Assembly: GCA_963680875.1 (NCBI GenBank)
Contig: OY804585.1
Location: 49,585,085-49,649,084, forward strand
Reading direction: 5' to 3'
DNA length: 64,000 nucleotides
From: Bathymodiolus brooksi
Taxonomy: Eukaryota; Mollusca; Bivalvia; Mytilida; Modiolidae
Under the pieces are notes generated by a model. It was not told the origin of the DNA and ran no database searches. It was given only the letters and a program-made list of their open reading frames with translations. The translations under genes were made by a program, and so were the position numbers. This document shows, one piece after another, positions 23,771 to 35,204 of this stretch; the first letter of the stretch is position 1; every line of letters starts with the position of its first letter.

Positions 23771-24935
23771 TTTAGGTGGTCTATAACATTCAAATGGACT
23801 ATAAGACATAACATGGCAATCAATTAATAGAAAACTTTGAACAAAATCTCATTGCTAATACCGTCTCTCGTCATCTGTATGCAAATGACAGAATACTTTT
23901 CAGCAAGGTGTTGATATCTTACGAAAACATTTTTGATTTAAAAAGCCTTGATTTGTTTTTATTTTCAATTTGTAATAAGTTTCTGCCAATATAATATAAA
24001 ACTCGCCAATAGCAGCACTGCTTTTCGACGAATTATAACGGAATGAGGATTTTTTTCTAAGGAACTTCACATGCATAATTTGTATTAACTAACATACCAT
24101 TAGGGATTGTAGTTTCAGAAAGGACTTTTTATGCTTCAGCCACAATATCAAGAATTGGCCATAGCAACCATGCATTGCACCTGATCAGATCAAACGAGGA
24201 GTGTTTGCAAAGGACTATAGCAACGCCATTGACACTGATTTGATACTAATCATTTCGACTTGTAATGCCAGAGGATGAATCTTTGCAGAGGACCTTGCTT
24301 ACACAATTTGTACTAAGATAAAAATCATTTGGACTTGCAGTTTCTGTAAAATGATTTATAAAATGCAATTAATCAAAAACAAAAAAAATGTCAATGGTGG
24401 CATTATTTTTGTCGAATCGAGAAAGATTGCGGAATATTAGAGGGTTTAAAAACACCATTTGTATTTAGTCACAAATTTATTAGACTTGACCTTGTAGAGT
24501 AAAATATTGTTAACAGTGTCAGCCATTCAGAAAGATAGTGACTATTTTTTGCGGATGAAGAAGAAATGAGGAAGTTCCGAAGACGACCTTAGAAACATCA
24601 ATTACATCTCCACTTGTAGTTTCAGAGAAGATTTTTTTCTTCAATTTCCGTCAATCAGAAACACTAATTGCCAATTATGACAATATTGTTGGCAGAATTC
24701 ATTTTTGCACCAACTAACAACATACATTTGTATTTGGATTTGTAGTTTCAGAGGAGAAAATTTTAAAGTTTCAGTAAATCAGAAACAAATATTGTCTTTG
24801 GCAGAATTATATTTGTTTTGCTTGATCATGTTTAAACGAGTGATTTTTGTAGAGCACTTCAGTAACACAATTTGCACCGAGTTATATTTAGCAACTTTGC
24901 TAAAGCACCTGCATATGGAGTATATATATATATAT
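23771..24935. other. No gene; degenerate dispersed repeats
   Basis: This AT-rich stretch shows phrases recurring every 150-250 bp, such as CTTGTAGTTTCAGA, AATTTGTA(C/T)T and ATCAGAAAC (24,100-24,800). It may be an old, decayed tandem repeat. A (TA)n run sits at 24,920-24,933. No coding region is supported. Confidence 0.4.
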
Positions 24936-25270
24936 CAGCTAGTACGATATTCCAGAATGTGTGGATCTAGTCACGATTTCCTTGCTGTAACAAGGAAGCT
25001 ACTAGACCAAAGGATCATAGTGACTAAGTTGAAGTCATCAATTCAAAACCACCATGATTTGATTAACCATTGCGGGAAATCTGTGTCACATATGACCATG
25101 GATATGTTCCATTTGTCGCAATCACATCCCGTCATTTCTTCATGTATTAATTATCACTAGGTTTGTAATATGGGTAAGACGACGGATACCACTAGTGGAA
25201 CAGGAACTAAATACTCTTTCGGAACACCCGAGTTCAACCCGGTATTTGGTAATGTTCCTGTTGTTCATTT
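24936..25270 (+). pseudogene. 3' fragment of a reverse transcriptase element
   Basis: The translation near 24,940-25,130 reads LVRYSRMCGSSHDFL, then TRKLLDQ, KLKSSIQ, HHDLI and SVSHMTMDMF. This is the C-terminal tail of the same broad family as the window-end copy (LIRYAKDSNTYSDFLKRH there). It has small deletions and no catalytic part. The sequence after the frame (GGATACCACTAGTGGAACAG, then CGGAACACCCGAGTTC) resembles the 3' untranslated region of this family as I remember it from molluscs and fish. It belongs to a different lineage from the copies at 20,561 and 62,885. Confidence 0.65.
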
Positions 25271-25289
25271 CGTCCAGCCCACATGTCTT

Positions 25290-26745
25290 TATATTTGTAG
25301 TTCCATGTAGTGATGTCCATTACGATTTCCATGAGAAGGCGACGATTTTGTTTCTGGTTTGATGAGTGTAGCATATGTCATTAATTAATCGAGTTAAGAG
25401 TCTTGTCTCGAAGTTCTAACATGATATGTCATTATCTAAGAGAATTAGCGTCTTCTCTGATGATTCCAGCATGTTATGTCATCAATTAAAGTTAGTGTCT
25501 TGTCTGATAATGTTAGAATGGATTTATCATGCCATTAATTGATCGAAGCACTGTCTTGTTTTGGTGGTTTCAACATGGTATGCCATTAATTAAGTGAGCT
25601 ATTGTCTTGTCTGATAAGGTTAGAATGGATTTATCATGCCATTAATTGATCGAAGCACTGTCTTGTTTTGGTGGTTTCAACATGGTATGCCATTAATTAA
25701 GTGAGCTATTGTCTTGTCTGGAAGTTCTAACATGGTATGTCATTAATTAAGTGAGCTATTGTCTTGTCTGGAAGTTCTAACATGGTATGCCATTAATTAA
25801 CTGAGCTATTGTCTTGTCTGGAAGTTCTAACATGGTATGTCATTAATTAACTGAGCTATTGTCTTGTCTGGAAGTTCTAACATGGTATGTCATTAATTAA
25901 CTGAGCTATTGTCTTGTCTGGAAGTTCTAACATGGTATGCCATTAATTAAGTGAGCTATTGTCTTGTCTGATAAGGTTAGAATGGATTTATCATGCCATT
26001 AATTGATCGAAGCACTGTCTTGTTTTGGTGGTTTCAACATGGTATGCCATTAATTAAGTGAGCTATTGTCTTGTCTGGAAGTTCTAACATGGTATGTCAT
26101 TAATTAAGTGAGCTATTGTCTTGTCTGGAAGTTCTAACATGGTATGCCATTAATTAACTGAGCTATTGTCTTGTCTGGAAGTTCTAACATGGTATGTCAT
26201 TAATTAACTGAGCTATTGTCTTGTCTGGAAGTTCTAACATGGTATGTCATTAATTAACTGAGCTATTGTCTTGTCTGGAAGTTCTAACATGGTATGCCAT
26301 TAATTAAGTGAGCTATTGTCTTGTCTGATAAGGTTAGAATGGATTTATCATGCCATTAATTGATCGAAGCACTGTCTTGTTTTGGTGGTTTCAACATGGT
26401 ATGCCATTAATTAAGTGAGCTATTGTCTTGTCTGGAAGTTCTAACATGGTATGTCATTAATTAAGTGAGCTATTGTCTTGTCTGGAAGTTCTAACATGGT
26501 ATGCCATTAATTAACTGAGCTATTGTCTTGTCTGGAAGTTCTAACATGGTATGTCATTAATTAACTGAGCTATTGTCTTGTCTGGAAGTTCTAACATGGT
26601 ATGTCATTAATTAAGTGAGCTATTGTCTTGTCTGGAAGTTCTAACATGGTATGCCATTAATTAAGTGAACTAGTGTCTTGTCTGGAAGTTCTAACATGGC
26701 ATGTCATTAATTTAGCGAGTCAGTGTCTTGTCTGTTGATGGTAAC
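25290..26745 (+). repeat. 50-bp satellite with 357-bp higher-order repeat
   Basis: The basic unit is about 50 bp, built from TTGTCTTGTCTGGAAGTTCT, AACATGGTATG(T/C)CATTAATTAA and (C/G)TGAGCTA. A variant block starting CTGATAAGGTTAGAATGG recurs at 25,611, 25,968 and 26,325, exactly 357 bp apart, which defines a higher-order unit of a 107-bp variant plus five basic units. The left edge (25,290-25,510) is degenerate and the right edge decays after 26,690. CATTAATTAATG-like palindromic cores recur in every unit. There are no variable spacers, so this is not CRISPR. Confidence 0.9.
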
Positions 26746-26949
26746 ATTGTATGACGTTATTATTCAATTTGATATATTGTATGCTGTAGAACTCGTCATG
26801 GACATTCTTGTATTTACAAAAGAAATCAAGATATGAAAGTTTATTGGTGACGGATGCTAATCCGATAAATGACAAATGATCCACGATAACAACAAAGACA
26901 ACACGTTTGATTGGAGTTCAATAATTGTATTAAAAAACACACAACAAAG

Positions 26950-27139
26950 CATGATGATGATGATGATGATGATGATTTGTTTTAATCTAAATATATTTAA
27001 TTGTCAAATATATACAATAGGATTGAACACAATATTTACAACTTATATGAAGTTCTCTGCAGTATCATACAAACATAGGTCTGACAGACAGCATGACGGA
27101 TAATAAGTGTACATGATGATGATGACGACGACGATGATG
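26950..27139 (+). repeat. ATG/GAT microsatellites
   Basis: A run of (ATG)n lies at about 26,950-26,976, and (GAT)n/(GAC)n at about 27,113-27,138. The region 26,746-27,110 otherwise holds no gene; the open frame across it is repeat-derived. Confidence 0.8.
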
Positions 27140-29392
27140 TATAGAATAGAATAGAATAGTTTTATTAAATCAATCAAGAAGCCCGTGAGAGCACAGAATT
27201 ACAGACATTTGCATTTTTACACTTACAATGATTTTGATGATTAGTAACATATATGACATATATAAAAAGAATAAAAACAAGTATAGATGATCGACACTGC
27301 AGGGGGGAAACCACCCATAGGCAGAACAATCTATGGCAGTTTATAGCTAATATTATGATATACATAACAATATATATTATACAAATATAATATGATGCAG
27401 ATATAGCATGGTGTTCATATCATGAATACTATTTTATCTTTAAGTAAGGTTAAATTTGCAATGTATGGTTCTTCCGTATTTCAAAACTTTTGTTTAGGAA
27501 GACAGCAAGTTTATTTAATAACAGAGTGTCTTCACTACTAAGAAGCCAAATCAACTTATTGTTCGGACTCAGATGTTCAAAATTTTTACAATTATCTTGA
27601 ATGTATATCAGTAATGTAGCCCTTTCAGTTTCATATATTGGGCATTTGAATAACATATGACTTTCGTCTTCAACCTCATTTAATGTACAATGAAGGCATT
27701 TTCTTTCCCCTCTATCTAGCATAACTAAATTTCCTTGGGAGTTTCGGATACGTTCATAACGTCCCGTTTCTATTCTTAACCGATGAGCACTTATTCTAAA
27801 TTTTGTTACAATAGATCTATTTATAATATTTTTCAGTTCAAAGTATTTTTCTGTGGTAAATCTGGTTTTAAATTGGAAGTAAGTGGATAATTTACCAGAT
27901 TCTCCCTGATTTTGTTTAATATTATTCCAATAGGATAAAAATTTATGTTTCAACGTCTTTTTTAGTTCATTTTTAAACTTATTCCTGCCAAAAGTTTTTG
28001 ATAAATTCATATCAATGTTTAGTGTTTTACAAAAGAATTTCACTGTTGAATACCACGTGTCAGTATATCCTGATCTGTATAATGATTTATATTCTTCATA
28101 GGCAGATTTTAATAGATTGCTTGGTTCATTTTCAAGCATATGCCAATAGCTAAGAACTTGGGTTATTAATTTCAAATATATAGGATATCTACCCAATTCT
28201 GGCAGAACTGCTATATTAGTACTTTTTTTATTTACTCCCAGTAAATATTTGCAAAATTTAATATTTAGCTTCTCAAAGTCCCAATCTTTGAATGTTTCAA
28301 ATAAACTAAGGTTGTTATTGTTAATTTTATATGCTGATAATGTGCCCCAGTTTTCACATCCATATAGTAAGATAGGGCATATTGTATGGTCAAAAAGATG
28401 CAGCACAGTGTTGACATTTGGGTTTAGAGAATATACCTCTTTGTACAGTTTATAAGAAGCCTTCATTGCCTTATTAAATAAGACCTTTTGTGCCTGTTGA
28501 AATTTTCCTGAGGCAGTAAGCATTATACCAAGATATTTATAGGTTTTAACACATTCAATACTCTGGTTGTTTATATTAAAGTTTCTAGTGATCAATCTAC
28601 CAGATTTATTAAAGATTATTACCTTAGTTTTGTTAATGTTAATTTTCATGCACCAGTCTTTGCAATATTTGTGCAAGATATTTAATTTATCTTGAAGGCC
28701 CTGTTCAGAGTCTGATATCAGAATTAAATCGTCTGCATAGAGCAGACAGGAAATTTTCTTGTCTTGTAAGTATACAGAGTCGTTAGAGTTTTCAATTATA
28801 TCTGAGAAGTCATTTAGAAAGAGCTTAAAAATGTTTGGACTTAAAACATCCCCTTGACGGACGCCTAAACTTGAGGTGAAGGGTTCAGTTAGTTTGTCCC
28901 CGATCTTGATGGACACCATGCTAGAACTGTACATGTTGCATATTATCCTATAGAATAATCCATTTATACCATTTCTAATAAGTTTATATCTAATGCCGGG
29001 ATGAATAACAGTATCAAATGCTTTATGGAAGTCCACAAAGCACACAAATAACTTTTTTGTATCTGTTTTTAGATACTTTTCTAAAATACATTTTAATACA
29101 AAAATGTGGTCAGAAGTTCTGGACTTTTTTGAAAATCCTATTTGGTTTTCATGAATAATATTGTTTTCAACTAAAAATTTATCTAGTCTATTATTTAAAA
29201 TCGAATTGAATACCTTTCCAATGCTATTACATATAGTAATTCCTCTGTAATTTTGAGGAAGTTTAGGATTTTCTGCCTTAAATATTGGAGTAATGTACCC
29301 CTCAGACCAGATCTGAGGATAAATGCCAGATGTAAAAACTGCATTGAATAGTTTAACCAGACAAGGATTTAAATAAGTTTGTGCCGTATATG
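27140..29392 (-). pseudogene. 5'-truncated LINE: reverse transcriptase and C-terminal domain
   Basis: One long frame is open from about 29,390 to the stop at 27,450, so the true protein began outside this copy. The reverse transcriptase motifs are in order: YITPIFK and NYRGITICNSIGKVFN (fingers), CFVDFHKAFDTV (motif A, with the first catalytic Asp), GVRQGDVLSPNIFKLF (motif B), LLYADDLILIS (motif C, catalytic DD), NKTKVIIFN and YKYLGIML. The C-terminal part carries a CxxC...HxxxxC finger (CLHC...SHMLFKC) typical of non-LTR elements. No endonuclease domain is present. The 3' end is an (ATAGA)n-type tail at 27,141-27,158, and the 5' break at about 29,392 is abrupt. The copy is young-looking because the 640-codon frame is still open. 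Confidence 0.85.
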
Positions 29393-29454
29393 ATGACGAC
29401 GAATATTGTGATCGATAATGATGTTGCTTACTGCAAATGCAATTGAGTCACTTG

Positions 29455-29530
29455 TAACTTCGTCACCAATCACCGCCACGATATAACTGAAATATTGTTG
29501 AAAGTGACGTTAAACACCATAGACCAAACC
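29455..29530 (+). repeat. SINE 3' tail fragment
   Basis: It contains CCGCCACGATATAACTGAAA then TATTGTTGAAAGTG and GTTAAACACCAT. This is the conserved tail also present at 33,014-33,072 and, more diverged, at 59,620-59,690. It has no tRNA-like head. Confidence 0.7.
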
Positions 29531-29563
29531 AATCGATACCAATCTTTTGTTAATTTTCTCATT

Positions 29564-30592
29564 TCAACAATCATATGTAAAAGTGCCCCTCCTCATTACA
29601 AATACACTACCATCAATATCAAATCGTGTTTCCCAAGGAAAACATTCTACGTTACCCCTCTGTATTTTATGTTTTGCCCATAGTTTGCCTAGTATTTCTT
29701 TGTTACAGTTAAAAGATTTTCGCTTTCTACTTTTTGTCTTTTGATGTAAAGCGCCGACTGTAGCGGATGTATCTATAATATTCACTTTACTTGTCCTTGA
29801 TACGTATGCTAAATAATTATCTACCATGGCTCTACCTATCACTAAATTTGGGTATATTTTCCAAGGAAATTTATTGTTTACAACGAAATAATCTTCAGCA
29901 TACCCGTATGATATATGACTCTTTTTAAAAGCGATATCGATCTCCCTTTCCCCGCGTATATTTGTAATTTTATTTTTATCCAGTTGTAAATCACTTCTTT
30001 TTCCACTTAGTAATAACGGACTATTATATAATTTAGCATTTTTCATTACTCCAGACAGTGTTTGAAATAATCCACGATTAAATAATATGTCTGCATTGGC
30101 ATAAGCGTAGAACTTGCTCTTTACAAGTCTCTGCACAGTTAAGAACATGTCTTTTAACACAGGTGTTCCGTTACACGCCGTTAACCCCACATTTAACGTT
30201 AAATCCCACCCAATATGTTTCACATATGCATTAAGTTTTGCATCATCTGAGAAAAACACAAGAACTACTTCCGGTTTCATCAGCATCCATCCATGTAAAG
30301 TATTGTTATAGATGTAAAATTTCTCCATACTAGAATTGAATGTTGTAAAGACAGTTAAAAAATGTTCTTCTGTAGAATTGGGTGATTTTGTAGTAATACT
30401 AATAACGTCTGTTGTACTATTGGTTGTATACCCTCCGTCAACGCTAATATGTCCAGACATATAAAAACCAGTTCTTGGTTTTCCTAAAACGGAAACGTCA
30501 TGTTTGATGTATGTTAAAGTCCATAAGTGGGTTACAAAGAAAATAAAGAATGCGGGATACACGAACAATAAAACTCCAAAATAACCCTTCAT
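29564..30592 (-). CDS. Type II membrane protein, putative Golgi glycosyltransferase-like, 342 aa
   Basis: It starts at a true ATG (30,592) and is complete in one exon. Residues about 4-27 are a single hydrophobic segment (FGVLLFVYPAFFIFFVTHLW) after a short basic tip, so a type II signal anchor with a lumenal body is expected. The body has several N-glycosylation sequons (NST, NSS, NNT). The segment YANADILF (residues 164-171) has a DxD-like acidic motif in a hydrophobic strand context, and EDYFVVN (233-239) and ALHQ (281-284) could supply further active-site residues, as in GT-A glycosyltransferases. Related uncharacterised lumenal proteins occur in expanded sets in molluscs and annelids, to my recollection. 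This is the one gene here with the look of a functioning host gene. Transferase activity and substrate are inferred only. A SINE tail lies about 35 bp past its stop. Confidence 0.7.
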   Translation of the reverse strand: MKGYFGVLLFVYPAFFIFFVTHLWTLTYIKHDVSVLGKPRTGFYMSGHISVDGGYTTNSTTDVISITTKSPNSTEEHFLTVFTTFNSSMEKFYIYNNTLHGWMLMKPEVVLVFFSDDAKLNAYVKHIGWDLTLNVGLTACNGTPVLKDMFLTVQRLVKSKFYAYANADILFNRGLFQTLSGVMKNAKLYNSPLLLSGKRSDLQLDKNKITNIRGEREIDIAFKKSHISYGYAEDYFVVNNKFPWKIYPNLVIGRAMVDNYLAYVSRTSKVNIIDTSATVGALHQKTKSRKRKSFNCNKEILGKLWAKHKIQRGNVECFPWETRFDIDGSVFVMRRGTFTYDC

Positions 30593-30602
30593 TTCTTAGA
30601 AG

Positions 30603-31055
30603 TATGCTTGTTTCACCATTTGTATATGGGTGTCAATTTCACAAAATTTTAATCCGTATAGTCACACCACAAGAGCCGAATTAAAGTACACTTTTCCACT
30701 AATAAATATCTTTCACAATTTTCCATTGTATCTTTCACAATTTTCCATTGTATCTTTCACAATTCCGTCCTTTCTCTCTGTTATCATCATTTCAACACTG
30801 CATTTGTGTTACTAATGCACCAACGAAGAAAACTGTCTTGAAGATTTAGTCTGACAAAAAAAATGAATATTAATATACTTCTTTGTATTATGCATACGTG
30901 TCATGGATTAGTTACATCAATCACAATGACCCACTCCCGAAGTATACTTGTTTCTCCATTATTATGTATATGAGTGTCAATTTCACAAAATTTTAATCCG
31001 TATATACACCACCACAAGAGCCGAATTAAAGTACACTTTTCCACTAATAAATTAG
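30603..31055. repeat. Duplicated 110-bp upstream segment of the membrane-protein gene
   Basis: A segment with GAAGTATGCTTGTTTC, GTGTCAATTTCACAAAATTT and GAGCCGAATTAAAGTACAC occurs at about 30,600-30,705 and again at about 30,943-31,052, in direct orientation. Between them TCTTTCACAATTTTCCATTG is repeated three times (30,706-30,765). Both copies lie just upstream of the ATG at 30,592, so they may include the promoter. Confidence 0.7.
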
Positions 31056-32225
31056 ATCATTCTCATATTTGTTTAGTAAATATGTTACGCCTTTAATCAT
31101 CAACAATATTTGCACAATGTTTTTCTCAAGTAACTTTAAAAATGGGACAACAACCGTCGTGTTGACATTTCATCACACCTTAGTAATCTTTACAGAGATG
31201 AATTTGCCTCATTTGACTAATATAATTACCTATTACCCTCTGTAAAATGATATTATACAATTATTGACTTTTGATGATGTTAACATAAGGATTTATCTAT
31301 AAGTTACAAATTCGTTTGGATTCTCTTAAATGGTCGGCCGAAATTGTGGATTAAAGATGTACACCCTCCTCTGTATCACATAGGAAATCACCGTTTGGCT
31401 CTGATAAACCCACGAAATCAATGTTGTTGATATAAGCAAAGTTTGAAGACACCAAAGGGGTAATCGGAAGCTTTAAATCGAAGATATACAGACAATGCAA
31501 TGGCCAAAAGAAAAAGAACAAAGGAACTTGTTACACCAGCGTGGACGACGACGCAAGATGGCGAGTGTTGATTTCTATAAAATTTCTGAATTAATATTTG
31601 TTATACAATAATACCCCCAGCAAAGCTATTGTAAATGCGGCCTCTAATATCACATACAGGCCGCTAATAGAGGCCGATGATACAGGCCGTTAATAGGAGC
31701 CGATGATACAGTCCGCTGTACTTTAATAATTTGACCCATTTTTGGGACAAGGTTGATATCGTTTACGTAATGCATTTCTCTGACTATTATCACACTATTG
31801 TTCGAACAGTGGATTATTTTTAAGAATATAGTGTTTATTCTTTTGTTCTTGAATATAGGAACTTTAACCTTTTACTGTTTTAGGCTTAAAAACGCGTTTT
31901 ACTTAATTTTAGACTTTCGTGTCTCGAATCACTGCTGGGCTTTTCAAAGTCTATTTTGACTTTCAAAACTTCCATCTAACCACTCGGCTACGGTGACCAC
32001 ACTACTATACGCTATAATTAGTATATTTGACTCTTGATAGTAAGCTTTGTAAAAAAAAATATCAACAATTTGTTTAAAAAAGCAAGTATTTCAGATCTGG
32101 CATAATTTATGTTCAGAACTGACGAGTATGTGAACTTTTAAAATTTATTCTCGCAATACAAAAACAACTAATGAACCGACCGCAAGTAATAACAAATCAG
32201 ACACACCACAGGTGAAGATTTGGGA
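31056..32225. other. Intergenic, no gene seen
   Basis: AT-rich. The only structure is a short GC-rich repeat at about 31,638-31,715, where AGGCCG(C/A)TAATAGAGGCC-like phrases recur three or four times (ATACAGGCCG, GAGCCGATGATACAG). Confidence 0.5.
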
Positions 32226-32227
32226 CA

Positions 32228-32303
32228 CTTGAAAGACCTTGAAATATCTAAATATAAACGATTCTTTTCACTTGAAAGACCTTGAAATATCTAAATATAA
32301 ACG
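32228..32303 (+). repeat. Tandem duplication of about 42 bp
   Basis: CACTTGAAAGACCTTGAAAT and the following TATCTAAATATAAACGA occur twice in direct order. Confidence 0.85.
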
Positions 32304-32442
32304 AGAATCGAAAGGACGTTGACCGATAAAAATTTGTCGTTTTATTTTTGCTAATTGTTTATTTGGCTTTCTATACATTAAAAGTGTAAAAATATATGCC
32401 ATACCATATATTTTTTTCAACAACACTATTATTGTACAAATT

Positions 32443-32668
32443 AGATACATTATTATTGAAACAAAAGAATTTGCCTGTATTGAATATAACGGGTTTGTTT
32501 TTCCGCATGAGTACTCAGGTGAAGGCCGAGGTGCTTCTTTTTCCGCATGAGTACTCAGGTGACGGCATTGGTGTTGCGCACCTCGGCCTTCACCTGAGTA
32601 CTCATGCGGGAAAAAGAAACCCGTTATATCCAATACGGTCTGCTTCTTTTGTTTCAATAGCACTGTAT
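32443..32668. repeat. Foldback repeat with triple ATGAGTACTCAGGTG core
   Basis: The arm 32,480-32,535 is the inverse of 32,577-32,634 (ATAACGGGTTT, CCGCATGAGTACTCAGGTGA, GGCCGAGGTGC). Weaker pairing extends out to GAAACAAAAGAA on the left and TTCTTTTGTTTC on the right. A third copy of CCGCATGAGTACTCAGGTGA sits in the loop side (32,543-32,562). Open frames on both strands across it are by-products of the palindrome. Confidence 0.8.
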
Positions 32669-32811
32669 CATATACTTGTCTGCAGATACAACAAAGCAAA
32701 AAATGAACTCTACTTTGTTTATAGTATACATAATCATTGGAAAAGGTAAAATGTTGCTCGACATATCACTGCTATAGCAAGCAAGTCTGCCTCAAAGTTG
32801 TTGCGCACATA

Positions 32812-33075
32812 TGTGCAGGGCGTCGTGGTCGTGATCGTATGGAAGCTGAATTTACAATTAACTATGCAAGTAGCACCTATCACCCACTATCGTTGTGAGC
32901 TCGAATCCCCCTCAGACTGGGTGTACTCGATACAACATTATGTGATGAAGTTTGTCAGTGCCTTGCAGTAGGTCGGTGGTTTTCTCCGGGTACTCCGGTT
33001 TCCTCCACCAATAAAACTGAACGCCACGATATAACTGAAATATTGTTCAAAGTGGCGTTAAGCACCATAATCATA
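32812..33075 (+). mobile_element. tRNA-derived SINE
   Basis: The head has a B-box-like GAGCTCGAATCCCC at about 32,898 and a weak A box near 32,826. The body has GGTCGGTGGTTTTCTCCGGG then ACTCCGGTTTCCTCC, and the tail has CCACGATATAACTGAAATAT ending GGCGTTAAGCACCATAATC. This body and tail are the sort of conserved domain seen in molluscan SINEs. About 260 bp, probably near full length. Confidence 0.75.
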
Positions 33076-34184
33076 ACCCCTAATCCAGATGGCACGGGGA
33101 ACGAGGCAGTATCACCCAATAAGGATCAAACAGATGAAGAAATTTAACCATATCATATATAACACAGTCAGGTCGTAACAGTATACATGTATATATTTAC
33201 AATTATGTTTAAGGCTACGCTATTTCTCTATAATGATTCGCATGTGCATGTAACAGCTTCGCAAGAAGATTGTTTACTTATTTACTCTTAGATTAATTAA
33301 ATATTTGGATTAAAATGGATAAATATTTACCGTTATATGTAATATAAGATTTAACAAAAAGGGATGGCGATATCGGTGACTACGTAAACAGTTCCATTAG
33401 AGTATGATGAATCTTGAGTGGAACTAAACCGCTTATTGGTGTTCTAAATCTATTACGCACTATAATAGCGAGCACAGAGAGCTCTACAGCAACATGGGCA
33501 TGCGCATTGAATACACAATCTTCCTTATGATGAGATTGAAATCCTTTCGTCCGGAAATTGATAAAAATTGGCAGCCCCGGGGAGAATGCCAAAAATATAA
33601 AAAAAAAAAGTCTCCAATAAATGATTTTAAAACTAAAATGATATCATGAACTTCTAAAAAAATGCTATTTAAGTAACAAAAGACAATAAAAGGTGCTTAC
33701 ATTGTTAAATTAATCAGAATGACATCTCGCTATCAAAGTCATGACGTCATGTTATTCATAGACATAGGCCAAAGTCGTCAACAACATTTAGCGGAATTTT
33801 AATTAAAATCTTGTATTTTCATTCCCGAGTCAAAAAATTTCAAAACGACATCCATTTCATTTGCAACTGCGTCAATTCCGTAAATCGTGACGACATGTAA
33901 ACAAACACAGCACTTTTTTCAAGCGTGTCCAGATTATTAGATAAAAACCTTTCTAGTTGCGGATTAGTAAAAAATGATTATAGGCCTAGAATAAATCTGA
34001 CTTAATTTTGAACTACAATATTTTCAGAAAATATCAAATTTATTTTTTGGACCATTTGCAGCCGATGTAGAAAAACTCGCCTTTGGTATGTTTTAGTTTT
34101 GCTTTATTTTTTGCAGAATCTACGCGGGTGGTCTAAATATTTACTCGGATCAATCAAAACTTTGATTAATACAACACTGGCGTA
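33076..34184. other. Intergenic, no gene seen
   Basis: AT-rich, with a poly-A/T tract at 33,598-33,610. The 70-codon minus-strand frame at 33,380-33,592 has no recognisable domain and I do not support it as a gene. Confidence 0.5.
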
Positions 34185-34458
34185 CAGTCGGAAAGCAAAC
34201 TCATTAATGGCGTCGCTGGTAAAACCACGGGTCACATGATTCTCATTTGAAAACGTTGACATGTTCGTCGGTCATGAAAATTGTAGAACAAAGACCTCGT
34301 TTATTTATACCGTAGAAAATATCGAAACGTCTTATATTGTTTTCTTTTCAGCAATAATTACTTCCACGATTTGTTTATTAGATTTGAGTTAAAACGGGAG
34401 ATTACTATTAAAATTTTGATGATTTAGAGGGTGACCCCCTCGATGGAATGTCGCCATC

Positions 34459-34800
34459 GCATTGGAATAAAATGCAAATATATTAAGTTTGCAGTAGAGT
34501 GACATTCCCAAACTTCACACTGCGCTAGGTTATATATTTATTTAACGAAATGTTTCTCTGGTACACGTTTTTATTCATTAATAAAAAATTGTGTCAGCTT
34601 TTAGTGCCGAAAAATTGTCAACCAAGAAAGATAACTCCGTACCATCGCATTGAAATAAAATGCAAATATATTAAGTTTGCAGTAGAATGACATTCCCAAA
34701 CTTCACACTGCGCTAGGTTATATATTTATTTAACGAAATGTTTCTCTGGTACACGTTTTTATTCATTAATAAGAGTTTCTGTCGGCTTTTAGTGCCGAAA
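34459..34800 (+). repeat. Direct duplication of about 170 bp within the element
   Basis: AAATGCAAATATATTAAGTT, GACATTCCCAAACTTCACAC and TTTCTCTGGTACACG occur in two successive copies that end with GTCGGCTTTTAGTGCCG-like sequence and AAGAAAGATAACTCCGTA. The mirror copy is at about 39,415-39,757. Confidence 0.85.
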
Positions 34801-35204
34801 ATTATTCAGATTCAGAAAAATTGTCAGTCAAGAAAGATAACTCCGTATGAATTTCCCTATTTCTAAAAATACATTAACTATTTAGAACTAACCTAATGAC
34901 TTAAAAGCACGCTGTGCACAAATGTTAATGCTGATGCAGGCTGCTATTTTAATAGCATATGCATATAATTAACTACAAATTTAGGAAAATACAAACATTT
35001 ATATATGGTCTCCTTTCCCCAAAAGAAAGGATAGGCGACTAAAATTTACACGTCCACCGGTTTTATTCTAGCAATTCAAGAAAAAACATTTCTATATCCT
35101 TTTGATGAATCATGAACAGAACTGGTGTATTTTTTTTCTAGGCATGAAAATAAAATTCAATATAAAGATAAAAAAAATGTATAAATATTTAAAGAAAATG
35201 TATA

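Noticed and set aside
25290..26745. CRISPR array
   Set aside because: The units are contiguous near-identical repeats without variable spacers, in an animal genome.
32268..32749. Overlapping 143- and 117-codon frames on both strands
   Set aside because: They run through a palindrome, which explains their similar peptides. No domain or ATG context supports them.
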